Source: Pseudomonas sp. H3(2019) (GTDB taxonomy: Bacteria; Pseudomonadota; Gammaproteobacteria; Pseudomonadales; Pseudomonadaceae). From it: a stretch of 64,000 nt of DNA. The notes beneath the pieces were generated by a model, which was given only the letters and a program-made list of their open reading frames with translations, ran no database searches and had not been told where the DNA came from. Where the stretch lies: assembly GCF_007713465.1 (NCBI RefSeq), contig NZ_VMSG01000002.1, positions 356,075-420,074 on the forward strand. Direction: 5' to 3'. A program made the position numbers and the translations under genes. Shown here piece after piece: positions 18,813-26,952 of this stretch. The first letter of the stretch is position 1, and every line of letters begins with the position of its first letter.

Positions 18813-20030
18813 ATGCAGACCACCCTCAGCGAACAGGCCAAACGCCTGCCCCGCGCGGCAGAGGCCGAAAGCATACTGCGCACCTGCGTGCATTGCGGGT
18901 TCTGCAACGCTACCTGCCCGACCTATCAGTTGCTTGGCGATGAACTGGACGGCCCGCGTGGGCGCATCTACCTGATCAAGCAAGTGCTCGAAGGCCACCC
19001 CGCCACTGCCCAGACCCAATTGCACCTGGACCGCTGCCTGTCGTGCCGCGCCTGCGAAACCACCTGCCCGTCCGGGGTTGATTATCACAACCTGCTGGAC
19101 ATTGGCCGCGCCGTGGTCGATCAGGCGGTGCCGCGCTCGGCGAGCCAGCGCCTGTTGCGCCAGGGCTTGCGGGCGATGGCGCCGAACCCCGGACTGTTCA
19201 AGGCCTTGTTGCAGATCGGTGCAACCTTCCGGCCGCTGATGCCGCGTGACCTCGAAGCCAAATTGCCGCACGACGTGCCGCCAGCGGGAGAATGGCCAAC
19301 CACGGTGCATGCGCGAAAAGTGCTGATGCTCGAAGGCTGTGTGCAGCCGGGTTTGTCGCCGAACACCAACACCGCCGCGGCGCGGGTGCTGGACCGACTG
19401 GGGATCAGCGTCATCCCCGTCACTCAGGCCGGATGCTGCGGGGCGCTGGACTATCACCTTGATGCTCAGGAACAGGGACTGAATCGCGCCCGCCAGAACA
19501 TCGACGCCTGGTGGCCCGCGCTGGAAAACGGCGCCGAAGCCATCGTGCAAACCGCCAGCGGCTGCGGTGCGTTCATCAAGGACTACGGCCATTTGCTCAA
19601 GACCGATCCCGCCTACGCGGCCAAAGCCAAGTGGGTCAGCGAGATGAGCAAAGACCTGGTGGAAATCCTGCGCGACGAACCCTTGGAGCGAGTGTGCGCG
19701 GCCACCGAACGACGCATCGCCTTCCACTGCCCATGCACCTTGCAGCACGCGCTAAAACTCGGCGGTGCAATCGAAGAACTACTGACCCGCCTCGGTTTCA
19801 ATCTCACCAGCGTGCCCGACAGTCATCTGTGTTGCGGCTCGGCCGGGACTTACTCATTGACCCAACCGGTGCTCGCCCGGCAGCTTCGCGACAACAAGCT
19901 CAATGCTCTGGAAAGCGGCCGGCCGGAGCTGATCGTCACCGCCAACATCGGTTGCCAGAGCCACCTCGCCAGCGCCGGACGGACGCTGGTTAAGCACTGG
20001 ATCGAGCTGGTGGACCAGATGTTGCGCTGA
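18813..20030 (+). CDS. glcF: glycolate oxidase iron-sulfur subunit GlcF
   Basis: This 405-residue protein carries two 4Fe-4S motifs, Cys25/28/31/35 (CVHCGFCNATCP) and Cys75/78/81/85 (CLSCRACETTCP), followed by two CCG cysteine-rich domains (GCCGALDYH and CCGSAGTYS). These are the signature of GlcF, which passes electrons from the GlcDE flavins to the quinone pool. It begins three bases after the glcE stop and closes the glcDEF operon; hglS starts 110 bases further in the same direction. Confidence 0.95.
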   Translation: MQTTLSEQAKRLPRAAEAESILRTCVHCGFCNATCPTYQLLGDELDGPRGRIYLIKQVLEGHPATAQTQLHLDRCLSCRACETTCPSGVDYHNLLDIGRAVVDQAVPRSASQRLLRQGLRAMAPNPGLFKALLQIGATFRPLMPRDLEAKLPHDVPPAGEWPTTVHARKVLMLEGCVQPGLSPNTNTAAARVLDRLGISVIPVTQAGCCGALDYHLDAQEQGLNRARQNIDAWWPALENGAEAIVQTASGCGAFIKDYGHLLKTDPAYAAKAKWVSEMSKDLVEILRDEPLERVCAATERRIAFHCPCTLQHALKLGGAIEELLTRLGFNLTSVPDSHLCCGSAGTYSLTQPVLARQLRDNKLNALESGRPELIVTANIGCQSHLASAGRTLVKHWIELVDQMLR

Positions 20031-20140
20031 ATGCAGCAGTCATTTGCAGAATGAAGTTCAGAAGAAACTTCGTTTGTCAGCATCGCCTGTGCCGAACAGA
20101 ATCGGCCTACTCCACTGTCACTGCGCCGGGATTCGTGTTT

Positions 20141-21538
20141 ATGAGCAACCACAACGTCGTCAGCCCAGACCTGATCCGCCAACGCTTCTCGCGGGCGATG
20201 TCAGACATGTACCGCGAAGAAGTGCCGCTGTACGGCGCCTTGATGGAACTGGTGGCGCAGACCAACGCCCAGGTGCTCGACAGCGATCCGGCGATTGCCC
20301 GACAGTTACGCAGCACAGGCGAAATCGAGCGCCTGGACCTCGAACGCCACGGGGCGATCCGCGTCGGCACTGCGCAAGAGCTGGCGACCCTCTGCCGCTT
20401 GTTTGCGGTGATGGGCATGCAGCCGGTCGGCTATTACGACCTGACACCGGCCGGGGTGCCGGTGCATTCCACGGCGTTCCGCGCCGTGCATGAAAGCTCC
20501 TTGCAAGTCAGCCCGTTCCGGGTGTTCACCTCGCTGCTGCGCCTGGAGCTGATCGAAAACCCCGAACTGCGCGCGTTTGCCGAATCGGTGCTGGCCAAGC
20601 GTTCGATCTTCACCGCGCAGGCGCTGAAGCTGATCGAGCAGGCCGAACAACACGGCGGACTCAACGAGCAGCAAGCCGAGGATTTCGTCGAACAGGCTCT
20701 GGAAACCTTCCGCTGGCACCACCACGCCACCGTCACCGCCGCGCAATACCAGCAACTCAGTGCCCAGCATCGGTTGATCGCCGACGTGGTCGCCTTCAAA
20801 GGCCCGCACATCAACCACCTGACGCCGCGCACGCTGGACATCGACATCGTGCAGGCGAAAATGCCCGAACACGGCATCACCCCCAAAGCGGTGATCGAAG
20901 GCCCACCGCGCCGCCAGTGCCCGATCCTGCTGCGCCAGACCAGTTTCAAAGCGCTGGACGAGCCGATTGCGTTCACCGATCAGCAGCAGGCTCATGGCAG
21001 CCACAGCGCCCGCTTCGGTGAAATCGAACAACGCGGCGCCGCACTCACGCCTGAAGGCCGCGCACTCTACGACCGCCTGCTCAACGCCGCTCGCGATGAG
21101 CTCAAGGACTTCCCCAACGAAGCCAACGCGGCGCGCTACAACAGCCTGATGGAGCAGCATTTCAAAGCCTTCCCGGACAGCTACAACGAAATGCGCGAAC
21201 AGGGTCTGGCCTACTTCCGCTACTTCGTCACTGAAAAGGGCCTAGCAGCTGATAGCGACGAATTGGGGTCAGCGTCGTTGCAAGACTTGCTCAAGGCTGG
21301 GTACATCCGCGCAGAGCCGCTGGTGTACGAAGACTTTCTGCCGGTCAGCGCGGCGGGGATTTTCCAGTCGAACCTGGGTGACGCCGCGCAGACCCACTAC
21401 GCCGAGCATTCGAATCGGCAAGCGTTTGAAAAAGCATTGGGGCGGTCGACTATTGATGAACTGGCGTTGTATGCCGATACGCAGCGGCGGTCGATTGAGG
21501 AGTGCCGTGCAGCGCTCAATCTGCCGCGGCTGACCTGA
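20141..21538 (+). CDS. hglS: 2-oxoadipate dioxygenase/decarboxylase (HglS, DUF1338)
   Basis: Choosing the ATG at 20141 gives 465 residues and places the active-site residues exactly where I recall them in P. putida HglS: metal ligands His70, His226 and Glu294, with Arg74 (ERHGAIRVGT) and Val402 (LPVSAAG) at the substrate. The enzyme is an Fe(II)-dependent dioxygenase that turns 2-oxoadipate into D-2-hydroxyglutarate at the end of D-lysine/L-pipecolate degradation. It lies 110 bases after glcF in the same direction. The longer frame from 20051 has no ribosome site. The lysine-pathway genes that would feed it are not in the window. Confidence 0.92.
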   Translation: MSNHNVVSPDLIRQRFSRAMSDMYREEVPLYGALMELVAQTNAQVLDSDPAIARQLRSTGEIERLDLERHGAIRVGTAQELATLCRLFAVMGMQPVGYYDLTPAGVPVHSTAFRAVHESSLQVSPFRVFTSLLRLELIENPELRAFAESVLAKRSIFTAQALKLIEQAEQHGGLNEQQAEDFVEQALETFRWHHHATVTAAQYQQLSAQHRLIADVVAFKGPHINHLTPRTLDIDIVQAKMPEHGITPKAVIEGPPRRQCPILLRQTSFKALDEPIAFTDQQQAHGSHSARFGEIEQRGAALTPEGRALYDRLLNAARDELKDFPNEANAARYNSLMEQHFKAFPDSYNEMREQGLAYFRYFVTEKGLAADSDELGSASLQDLLKAGYIRAEPLVYEDFLPVSAAGIFQSNLGDAAQTHYAEHSNRQAFEKALGRSTIDELALYADTQRRSIEECRAALNLPRLT

Positions 21539-21681
21539 TAAGTCGGCGGATCATGCGAGAGAGGGTTGTCAGCTATTACATGAGCGTCCGACGTCGACAA
21601 AGCACCGGTACAACAGGACACATTTATTACCGTGGATGCCTTAGTCTATGAATCCGTCCCGACGCTCAGTGATCCCTCCCG

Positions 21682-22248
21682 TTGAAATCCGACCTCGCTG
21701 CCCCACCCACAAAATCGGCCCACACCTGCCCTTCTCCTCTTCCACGCGATCTGGTCGCCGCTATCCAGAATGTCTATGAACCCGCTGGCATGACGGTGAC
21801 GCAAACAGCGCTATGCGAAGCCGAGAGTACCGAGTACGGTGCCGCGCGTTTTGGTCTCGACGGCCGCACGATTGTTTTTCGTGTGGCGAAGACCACGCCG
21901 ACCAAGGTTGGACAGTTCGTTACCTTATGGAAGCGACCAACGCCAGGCAGTGTCATTGCGCCGCTTGACAGTGCCGATGGCGTAGCCTTTGTGGTGGTGA
22001 GCGTGTGCGATGCGACGCATCGCGGGCAGTTTGTGTTCGACCCGCAGATATTGGCCTCGAAGGGCATCCTGTCGCTCAACGGGAAAGGCGGAAAGCGCGC
22101 TATCCGCGTCTATCCGCCGTGGGTCCAACCCGTCGCGAAAGACGCGGTGAGGACGCAGCACTGGCAGCTTCGGTACTTCCTGTCGTTTGATCACAACGGC
22201 AACGCCGATGCCGAGCAGGTGCGTCGACTCTTTGGCCTGAATACATAG
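21682..22248 (+). CDS. MepB family protein
   Basis: The frame opens at a TTG (21682), without a clear ribosome site; no ATG precedes the conserved region, so the exact start is uncertain. The 188-residue product contains the MepB domain: EYGAARFGLDGRTIVFRVAKTTPTKVGQFVTLWKR, then FVFDPQILASKGIL and GKRAIRVYPPW. MepB is encoded next to the staphylococcal MepA efflux pump, but its own function is unknown. Here it stands alone. A hairpin 3' of it (22382-22409) could end its transcript. Confidence 0.82.
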   Translation: MKSDLAAPPTKSAHTCPSPLPRDLVAAIQNVYEPAGMTVTQTALCEAESTEYGAARFGLDGRTIVFRVAKTTPTKVGQFVTLWKRPTPGSVIAPLDSADGVAFVVVSVCDATHRGQFVFDPQILASKGILSLNGKGGKRAIRVYPPWVQPVAKDAVRTQHWQLRYFLSFDHNGNADAEQVRRLFGLNT

Positions 22249-22381
22249 GGCTTCGGAAGTTTCCTTCACGCTGTAGCGGTTTTGGTGAACTTGTGCCGAA
22301 TGGGTCAGGCGAATAGCCTTCGTCTGTCGCTGCAAAATCAGTGGCAAGGGTGTGGAAGCCCTTCAAAAGATCTAGGTGCAC

Positions 22382-22412
22382 AAGCGCCTCTAAATTCAAG
22401 CAGGCGCTTTTC
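22382..22412 (+). terminator. candidate rho-independent terminator
   Basis: The arms AAGCGCCT (22382-22389) and AGGCGCTT (22402-22409) form an eight-base stem followed by TTTCC. It lies after the MepB gene and 27 bases before the DUF6124 start, so it could end the former or act in the leader of the latter. Confidence 0.45.
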
Positions 22413-22438
22413 CTTGATTCAGTTTCAGGAACAAGCCA

Positions 22439-22798
22439 ATGAAAAAGATCACCCCCAATCGCCCCGCCCCCATCAGCTCCATCTTCGCCCTCACCCCCGA
22501 CGTCGACACCGAAACCCTGCTGATCCACACCTCCGAAACCCTCGCCTCGCTCAACGCCATGGCCACCGATCTGGCCTTTGAACTCGAAGGCTCGCGCCGC
22601 AGCGTGGCGTTGGCGATTCAGCAGTTGACCGTGCTGGCCGAAATGCATTCTGTAAAACAAAGCAGGTCCACTGTGGGAGCGGGCTTGCTCGCGAAAGCGT
22701 CATATCGAGCGACATATTCGTCGCGTCGTAAACCGTCTTCGCGAGCAAGCCCGCTCCCGCATTTGATCTTTGCTGTTTCGAACCTTGTGTTCGCTTAA
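22439..22798 (+). CDS. DUF6124 family protein with REPIN-derived C-terminus
   Basis: The first 70 residues or so (MKKITPNRPAP, then LTPDVDTETLLIHTSETLASLNAMATDLAFELEGSRRSVALAIQQL) match the short DUF6124 proteins common in Pseudomonas. From residue 78 the sequence is translation of a REPIN (22672-22761): STVGAGLLAKAS ... SRASPLPH, with no family similarity. The usual helical tail is therefore lost, and the gene may be non-functional or encode a truncated product. A ribosome site CAGGA precedes the ATG. Function of DUF6124 is unknown. Confidence 0.7.
   Translation: MKKITPNRPAPISSIFALTPDVDTETLLIHTSETLASLNAMATDLAFELEGSRRSVALAIQQLTVLAEMHSVKQSRSTVGAGLLAKASYRATYSSRRKPSSRASPLPHLIFAVSNLVFA
22672..22761. 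repeat. REPIN of the GTGGGAGCGGGCTTGCTCGC class
   Basis: Inverted 24-base arms at 22672-22695 and 22738-22761 differ at one base and enclose a 42-base spacer. This is the widespread P. fluorescens-group REP type. It is embedded in the 3' part of the DUF6124 reading frame. Confidence 0.88.
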
Positions 22799-22857
22799 TT
22801 GATGGGCATTTACCTCGGGTCGCCCATTTTTTTCACTGAGTTGCACCTGCCCTCCTC

Positions 22858-23178
22858 TCACTTCGCCCCACTGACAATAATCTTACCAACCATCTGCGGG
22901 TGCAGTGCACAGTAGTACTCATAGGTCCCCGGCGTATTGAACTGATAGGAAAACTTGTCGTTGGTGTCGAGCGCCGGTGAGTGGAACACCTTGTGGGTTT
23001 CCATCACCGTATGGACCGTTTGATCGTCGTTGACCCAGGTCACGGTGGTGCCCACCGCTACCGTCACGTCCTTGGGAGCAAACATGAATTCCTTGATATC
23101 GATTTTGGTCCCTTCTGCCCACACCGGAATCGACACCATCAGCCAACCCAAGGCCAGAACCCGCAGTAAATGCTTCAT
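22858..23178 (-). CDS. cupredoxin (plastocyanin/amicyanin-like copper protein)
   Basis: This 106-residue protein has a signal peptide cut near VWAEG and a single cupredoxin domain with a complete type-1 copper site: His56 (TVHTV) and Cys90, His93 and Met96 (YYCALHPQM). It is a periplasmic electron carrier. GGAGG precedes the ATG. It starts 13 bases after the metallophosphoesterase stop, in one operon that diverges from an ECF sigma factor, so it probably belongs to that regulon. Confidence 0.9.
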   Translation of the reverse strand: MKHLLRVLALGWLMVSIPVWAEGTKIDIKEFMFAPKDVTVAVGTTVTWVNDDQTVHTVMETHKVFHSPALDTNDKFSYQFNTPGTYEYYCALHPQMVGKIIVSGAK

Positions 23179-23191
23179 CTCAGCGCCTCCC

Positions 23192-24163
23192 CTAAACGAG
23201 TGTTGAATCGATCAATGCCAACGGATGATCGCCCTGCGTCGCCTTGACCTCGGTAATCCCCAGGTAGTTGCGCAGTTGATCGGCTGCCACGGTCATCGGT
23301 CCCGGTGCTGGCCCGACACCGGGTGCGGGTTGCGGGTAAGCCGTGCCGCGTGCGGTGTGGAAGGTGATGTTGCCCTCGACTTTCTGGATGACCTGATGAA
23401 TGTGGCCATTGAGGACCGTCACCGAACCGTATTTGCGCAGCATGGCGATGGCCTGATCGCCGTCTTCGGTGCCCCAGCCCCACGGCTGATAGATCGTCCA
23501 CAATGGAATGTGGGTGAACACCACAACCGGTGTGCTGGTGCTCACCGCCTTTAAATCATCCTGCAGCCAGGCCAGTTGCTCGGCACCAAGCGTCGCCTCG
23601 TGGCCCGCCTGGAAGTTGAAGACGTTGACCAGCGCGATGAAGTGCACGCCGTGGTCGTTGAAGCTGTACCAGCCATTGCCTTTGGTGCCTTTGCCATAGC
23701 GCTCGAGATAGAGCTTGCCACCGCCCTCATCGAGGGTGTCGTGCTCACCCGGTATGTAGTGCACGGTTGAAGGCAGGCCTTTGAGCACAGACGCGGCAGT
23801 ATCGAATTCCTCCGGTTTGGAGAGGTGGGTGATGTCCCCTGTGTGCAGGATCAGCGAAGGCCTTTTCGGCAGCGCGATGACTTTGTCGATGGCGACTTGC
23901 AAGGTCTTCAGCGGTTCGGGATTGGCTTCCTTGTTGAAACCGATGTGCGAGTCGCTGATTTGCACGAAGTGGAAGGTGCTGTCCAGCGCTTTCGGGTCCT
24001 TCACCTGGCCATCTTCGCCCAGGGCGAACGCTCGGGGAATGCCGCCACTCAATGCCCAGATGACACCGGCACCCGCCCACGCCGAGCACTTGAGCAGGTG
24101 CCTGCGGTCGGGGTCCAGGGGGCCATCTGTACGTTTTTCATGTGATGCCGGACGAATGTTCAT
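23192..24163 (-). CDS. Tat-type secreted metallophosphoesterase
   Basis: The 323-residue protein has a twin-arginine-like leader (Arg20-Arg21 followed by HLLK and a hydrophobic stretch) and a calcineurin-type phosphoesterase domain with all metal motifs: DSH (71-73), GDITH (109-113), GEHD (139-142; Glu replaces the usual Asn), FTHIPLW and NGHIHQ. It should work folded in the periplasm on a phosphoester of unknown nature. The Asn-to-Glu change at the bridging-metal motif is unusual and could alter metal choice. It heads an operon with the cupredoxin gene and diverges from the ECF sigma gene. Confidence 0.88.
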   Translation of the reverse strand: MNIRPASHEKRTDGPLDPDRRHLLKCSAWAGAGVIWALSGGIPRAFALGEDGQVKDPKALDSTFHFVQISDSHIGFNKEANPEPLKTLQVAIDKVIALPKRPSLILHTGDITHLSKPEEFDTAASVLKGLPSTVHYIPGEHDTLDEGGGKLYLERYGKGTKGNGWYSFNDHGVHFIALVNVFNFQAGHEATLGAEQLAWLQDDLKAVSTSTPVVVFTHIPLWTIYQPWGWGTEDGDQAIAMLRKYGSVTVLNGHIHQVIQKVEGNITFHTARGTAYPQPAPGVGPAPGPMTVAADQLRNYLGITEVKATQGDHPLALIDSTLV

Positions 24164-24226
24164 GGGAACGCCCTCGTAGCGGTCTACATTGATGAACTGA
24201 CAGGATGTACAACCGAGCCGGTCGGG

Positions 24227-24271
24227 GTTTTATTCCCGGGAAAAAAACATTTTTCATTCCGGGAATAAAAC
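24227..24271. promoter_or_regulatory. inverted repeat forming a divergent ECF-type promoter pair
   Basis: Perfect 13-base arms GTTTTATTCCCGG (24227-24239) and CCGGGAATAAAAC (24259-24271). Rightward, GGGAATAAAAC is followed after exactly 13 bases by GTTATA (24285-24290). Leftward, the same GGGAATAAAAC is followed after exactly 13 bases by GTTGTA. Such paired -35/-10-like elements point to one ECF sigma factor driving both its own operon and the metallophosphoesterase-cupredoxin operon. Confidence 0.7.
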
Positions 24272-24311
24272 GCAGCGAATCCGGGTTATAGGGGGCAAAG
24301 GCTGGGGCACT

Positions 24312-24824
24312 ATGAAGCGATTTGAGGAGCTGCTTGCACCGCATATGGATGCCGCTTACAACCTCGCGCGCTGGCTCACCGGCAGTGACAGCGCGGCACA
24401 TGATGTGGTGCAGGAAAGTGCGCTCAAGGCGTTTAGATTTCTGCATCGCTTTGCCGATGGCAATGCCAAGGCCTGGTTCCTGACGATCGTCCGCAACGAG
24501 AGTTACAACTGGCTAAAGGGCTCGGCCAGCCATCGTTGGGTCGCCATCGGCGATGAAATCTCGCAGGACAACTTTGCCCTGAGCCACAGCCAGACACCGG
24601 AACTGCTCGCCATGCAGGCCGAAGACGCCGCACGGGTTCAACAGGCACTGCGCGCCCTGCCCCCGGCCTTTCGCGAAATGATCGTCCTCAAGGAATTGGA
24701 GGACATGCCTTACAAGGACATCGCGAAGGTGGTCGACATACCTCTGGGAACCGTCATGTCTAGACTGGCCAGGGCTCGCGCCATGCTCAAGCTGGAACTA
24801 CTGAAGTTGCAAGGCCATGAATGA
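24312..24824 (+). CDS. ECF-family RNA polymerase sigma factor
   Basis: The 170-residue protein contains only sigma regions 2 (YNLARWLTGSDSAAHDVVQESALKAFRF, residues 16-43, and KAWFLTIVRNESYNWL) and 4 (LPPAFREMIVLKELEDMPYKDIAKVVDIPLGTVMSRLARARAML), the layout of group 4 sigma factors. It overlaps the anti-sigma gene by eight bases, the usual coupling. A divergent inverted-repeat promoter upstream probably gives autoregulation and control of the metallophosphoesterase-cupredoxin operon. The inducing signal is unknown; copper or oxidants are guesses from the cupredoxin. Confidence 0.92.
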   Translation: MKRFEELLAPHMDAAYNLARWLTGSDSAAHDVVQESALKAFRFLHRFADGNAKAWFLTIVRNESYNWLKGSASHRWVAIGDEISQDNFALSHSQTPELLAMQAEDAARVQQALRALPPAFREMIVLKELEDMPYKDIAKVVDIPLGTVMSRLARARAMLKLELLKLQGHE

Positions 24825-25575
24825 GATCAACTGCACGGTCTGCCACGAATTGATTCATGGCTACCTGGACCATGAACTGGATGCAACGACCACTGCGAAC
24901 GTTGCCGGGCACCTGTCGCACTGCGCCGACTGCCAACGCGTGCATGATGAAATGCAACGGCTGATCACCAGCGTCAAGGCCTATGCGCCGTATTACGCGG
25001 CGCCCGATGCGCTGATTCAACAGGTTTTCGTCAATCTCCCGTCACCGACCTCTCCTTGGCAAGCGTTGAGAGAGACCACGCAAAAGTGGCTGGCACCGGC
25101 TTTTTCCGCGGTCGCGCTGGCCATGGCCCTGGCGTTGTATGTGGCCACGCCTTCGCCTGAGCAACCCTGGCTGGAGGAAGCGGTGTCCAGCCATGTGCGC
25201 TCGCTGATGGCTGAGCACCTGAACGATGTCGTGTCGTCCGACCGGCACACGGTCAAGCCCTGGTTTACCGGCAAGCTGGACTTTTCGCCACCGGTGTTCG
25301 ACTTCTCGGCACAGGGTTTTCCTTTACTCGGCGGGCGCCTGGATTACCTGCAACACCAGACGACCGCTGCGCTGTCTTACGGGCGGGCGAAGCACATCAT
25401 CAACGTGTTCATGGTGCCGACGACAGAAGCCGATCAGCCCCGGAAAAACCAGTTCATCCGCGGTTACAACGTTGTCGCGTGGCAACACAATCACATGCGT
25501 TTTATCGTGATATCCGATCTGGAAAAAACCGAACTGGAAGTCTTCAGCCGATTGCTTGAACAGGGAGCTTTTTAA
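24817..25575 (+). CDS. transmembrane anti-sigma factor with zinc-finger domain
   Basis: The 252-residue protein opens with a zf-HC2-type anti-sigma domain (His32-x3-Cys36-x2-Cys39, in GHLSHCADC), then one membrane helix at about residues 90-109, then a periplasmic domain of about 140 residues. It overlaps the ECF sigma gene by eight bases and should hold that sigma factor inactive until a periplasmic signal is felt. The periplasmic part contains VFMVPTTEAD and a strand-rich end resembling sensor domains of this family. Confidence 0.9.
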   Translation: MNEINCTVCHELIHGYLDHELDATTTANVAGHLSHCADCQRVHDEMQRLITSVKAYAPYYAAPDALIQQVFVNLPSPTSPWQALRETTQKWLAPAFSAVALAMALALYVATPSPEQPWLEEAVSSHVRSLMAEHLNDVVSSDRHTVKPWFTGKLDFSPPVFDFSAQGFPLLGGRLDYLQHQTTAALSYGRAKHIINVFMVPTTEADQPRKNQFIRGYNVVAWQHNHMRFIVISDLEKTELEVFSRLLEQGAF

Positions 25576-25878
25576 CGAGAGGCGTTACTTGAAGGCTATC
25601 GGTGCGATGAGATGCGCGATGGAATGTTGTTTATCGCGTCTGGTGACAGGTGCTCGCCCAGTGTTATGGCCTGGCAATCCATGCACCGGTAAAGAGCCCC
25701 GACACTGGGCGAACGGGGAGATTTTAATGGAACGTAAACAATCTGTCCGTTCACAAACTCTGAATAAATCTGGACACAATGTTTCCACCAAATTGTTTGT
25801 AACGAAAAAAAACCAAACCAGTCCAACCACCCTTGCCTCCCTGAGCAGGAGCGCAAGGATACCGGGCGGCGCTCTGGA
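25576..25878. other. intergenic region with an inverted repeat
   Basis: A 303-base gap between the convergent anti-sigma and CrtC-like genes. It holds an inverted repeat TCGCCCAGTGT (25654-25664) and ACACTGGGCGA (25702-25712). Open frames crossing the region run into the neighbouring gene and lack ribosome sites. Confidence 0.4.
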
Positions 25879-26952
25879 TCAGTACCCGGTCATTTCCAGA
25901 TATCCATTGCCGGCATGGCTGCCGCTCACCTGCACCGGCCCCTCCCAGTAGGGAATGCGCAAATCCATCCAGGCCCGGGGGTTCAAGGCGCTGCTGGTGA
26001 TGTCCAGGCCTTTGCGCGGAACCTTGATCGACCAGCGTGTCGGTAAACGCCGTCCGGCCACCTCGGAAGACGCCAACGGCGTGAGGCTGATCTCGTCTCG
26101 CGAGAGTTGCACCGCGCTGCCGTCCGGGTTGATCCAGGTGCCAGTCAGGTATGCCGCTCCTCCCTTTTGCCGCATCCGATACAGCATCAACTGCGCGCCA
26201 CCGTCCAGGTGCAGGGAAAACCAGTCCCAACCGGTCTGGTTCGCCGTCAGCGGCTGGCTGCTCCACTCACGGTCGAGCCACGCCGGGCCACTGACCTGAT
26301 ACGTTGCTCCGTCGATTTCCAGGCTACCGCTGGCCTGGAAGAACGGCTGGCTGTAGTAGTACGACGCCTGGCCCTGTTCGGATTTTTGACTGAAGCCTTG
26401 CTCGCCTTGCAGCACCAACGGTCGACTGGAAGTGAGTCGCAGCCGATAGTTGAAGCCCTTGCCGCTGGCCTGCATCTGCATCTCGGCCAAGGGGTTGGCG
26501 GTGTCGGTTTGAGTGCTCAGGCGCCAGTCATCGATCCACGCCGCAAACGGCACGTTCTGAACCCCGGCCTGGCCGACGCCACCGCGGGCATAACGCTCGG
26601 CGGCGTGGTGAACGGTCGCCGAGGTCACCGCCGCGTGACCGAGCCAGATGATCTGGCTGGCCCAGTCGGGCTGCTCGGGCCCAGCCTTCAGGGCATTGCG
26701 AAACAACGTCCACTGCACGCCAAATTCCTGGCCCTGCGGGTCCTTGAGGTTGGCGGTGATGTACCACCACTCGACGCGGTAACCGTCATGGGCGCTGTGA
26801 TCTGCCGGGAAGCTGAATACCCGGCCCGGCGTCACTTGCTGGAACGAAGCCGCTTCACTGCCCAGCCCGGCGAAACTTTCGTTGTGCGTCGATGAGTCAT
26901 CGCAACCCGTCAATGCCAGCAACAACACGCCAACGGCCCGGTTAATCCTCAT
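25879..26952 (-). CDS. CrtC/AttH-type lipocalin-like lipoprotein
   Basis: The ATG at 26952 follows GAGGAG and overlaps the permease gene end by eleven bases. The 357-residue product has a lipobox (LLALTGC) and the paired lipocalin-like beta-barrel domains of the CrtC/AttH family (HDGYRVEWWYITANLKD near the first, GPAWLDREWSSQPL and GWDWFSLHLDGGAQLMLYRMR in the second). The same trio of ATPase, FtsX-like permease and CrtC-like lipoprotein occurs in AttEFGH-type loci. It probably binds or releases a lipid-like ligand at the outer membrane; substrate unknown. Confidence 0.85.
   Translation of the reverse strand: MRINRAVGVLLLALTGCDDSSTHNESFAGLGSEAASFQQVTPGRVFSFPADHSAHDGYRVEWWYITANLKDPQGQEFGVQWTLFRNALKAGPEQPDWASQIIWLGHAAVTSATVHHAAERYARGGVGQAGVQNVPFAAWIDDWRLSTQTDTANPLAEMQMQASGKGFNYRLRLTSSRPLVLQGEQGFSQKSEQGQASYYYSQPFFQASGSLEIDGATYQVSGPAWLDREWSSQPLTANQTGWDWFSLHLDGGAQLMLYRMRQKGGAAYLTGTWINPDGSAVQLSRDEISLTPLASSEVAGRRLPTRWSIKVPRKGLDITSSALNPRAWMDLRIPYWEGPVQVSGSHAGNGYLEMTGY

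Noticed and set aside
20306..21160. 284-codon frame antisense to hglS
   Set aside because: hglS has all active-site residues in the right positions; the antisense frame is a by-product of high-GC codon bias.
25556..25951. 131-codon open frame between the anti-sigma and CrtC-like genes
   Set aside because: It starts inside the anti-sigma gene, ends inside the opposite-strand CrtC-like gene, has no ribosome site and the translation has no domain-like pattern.
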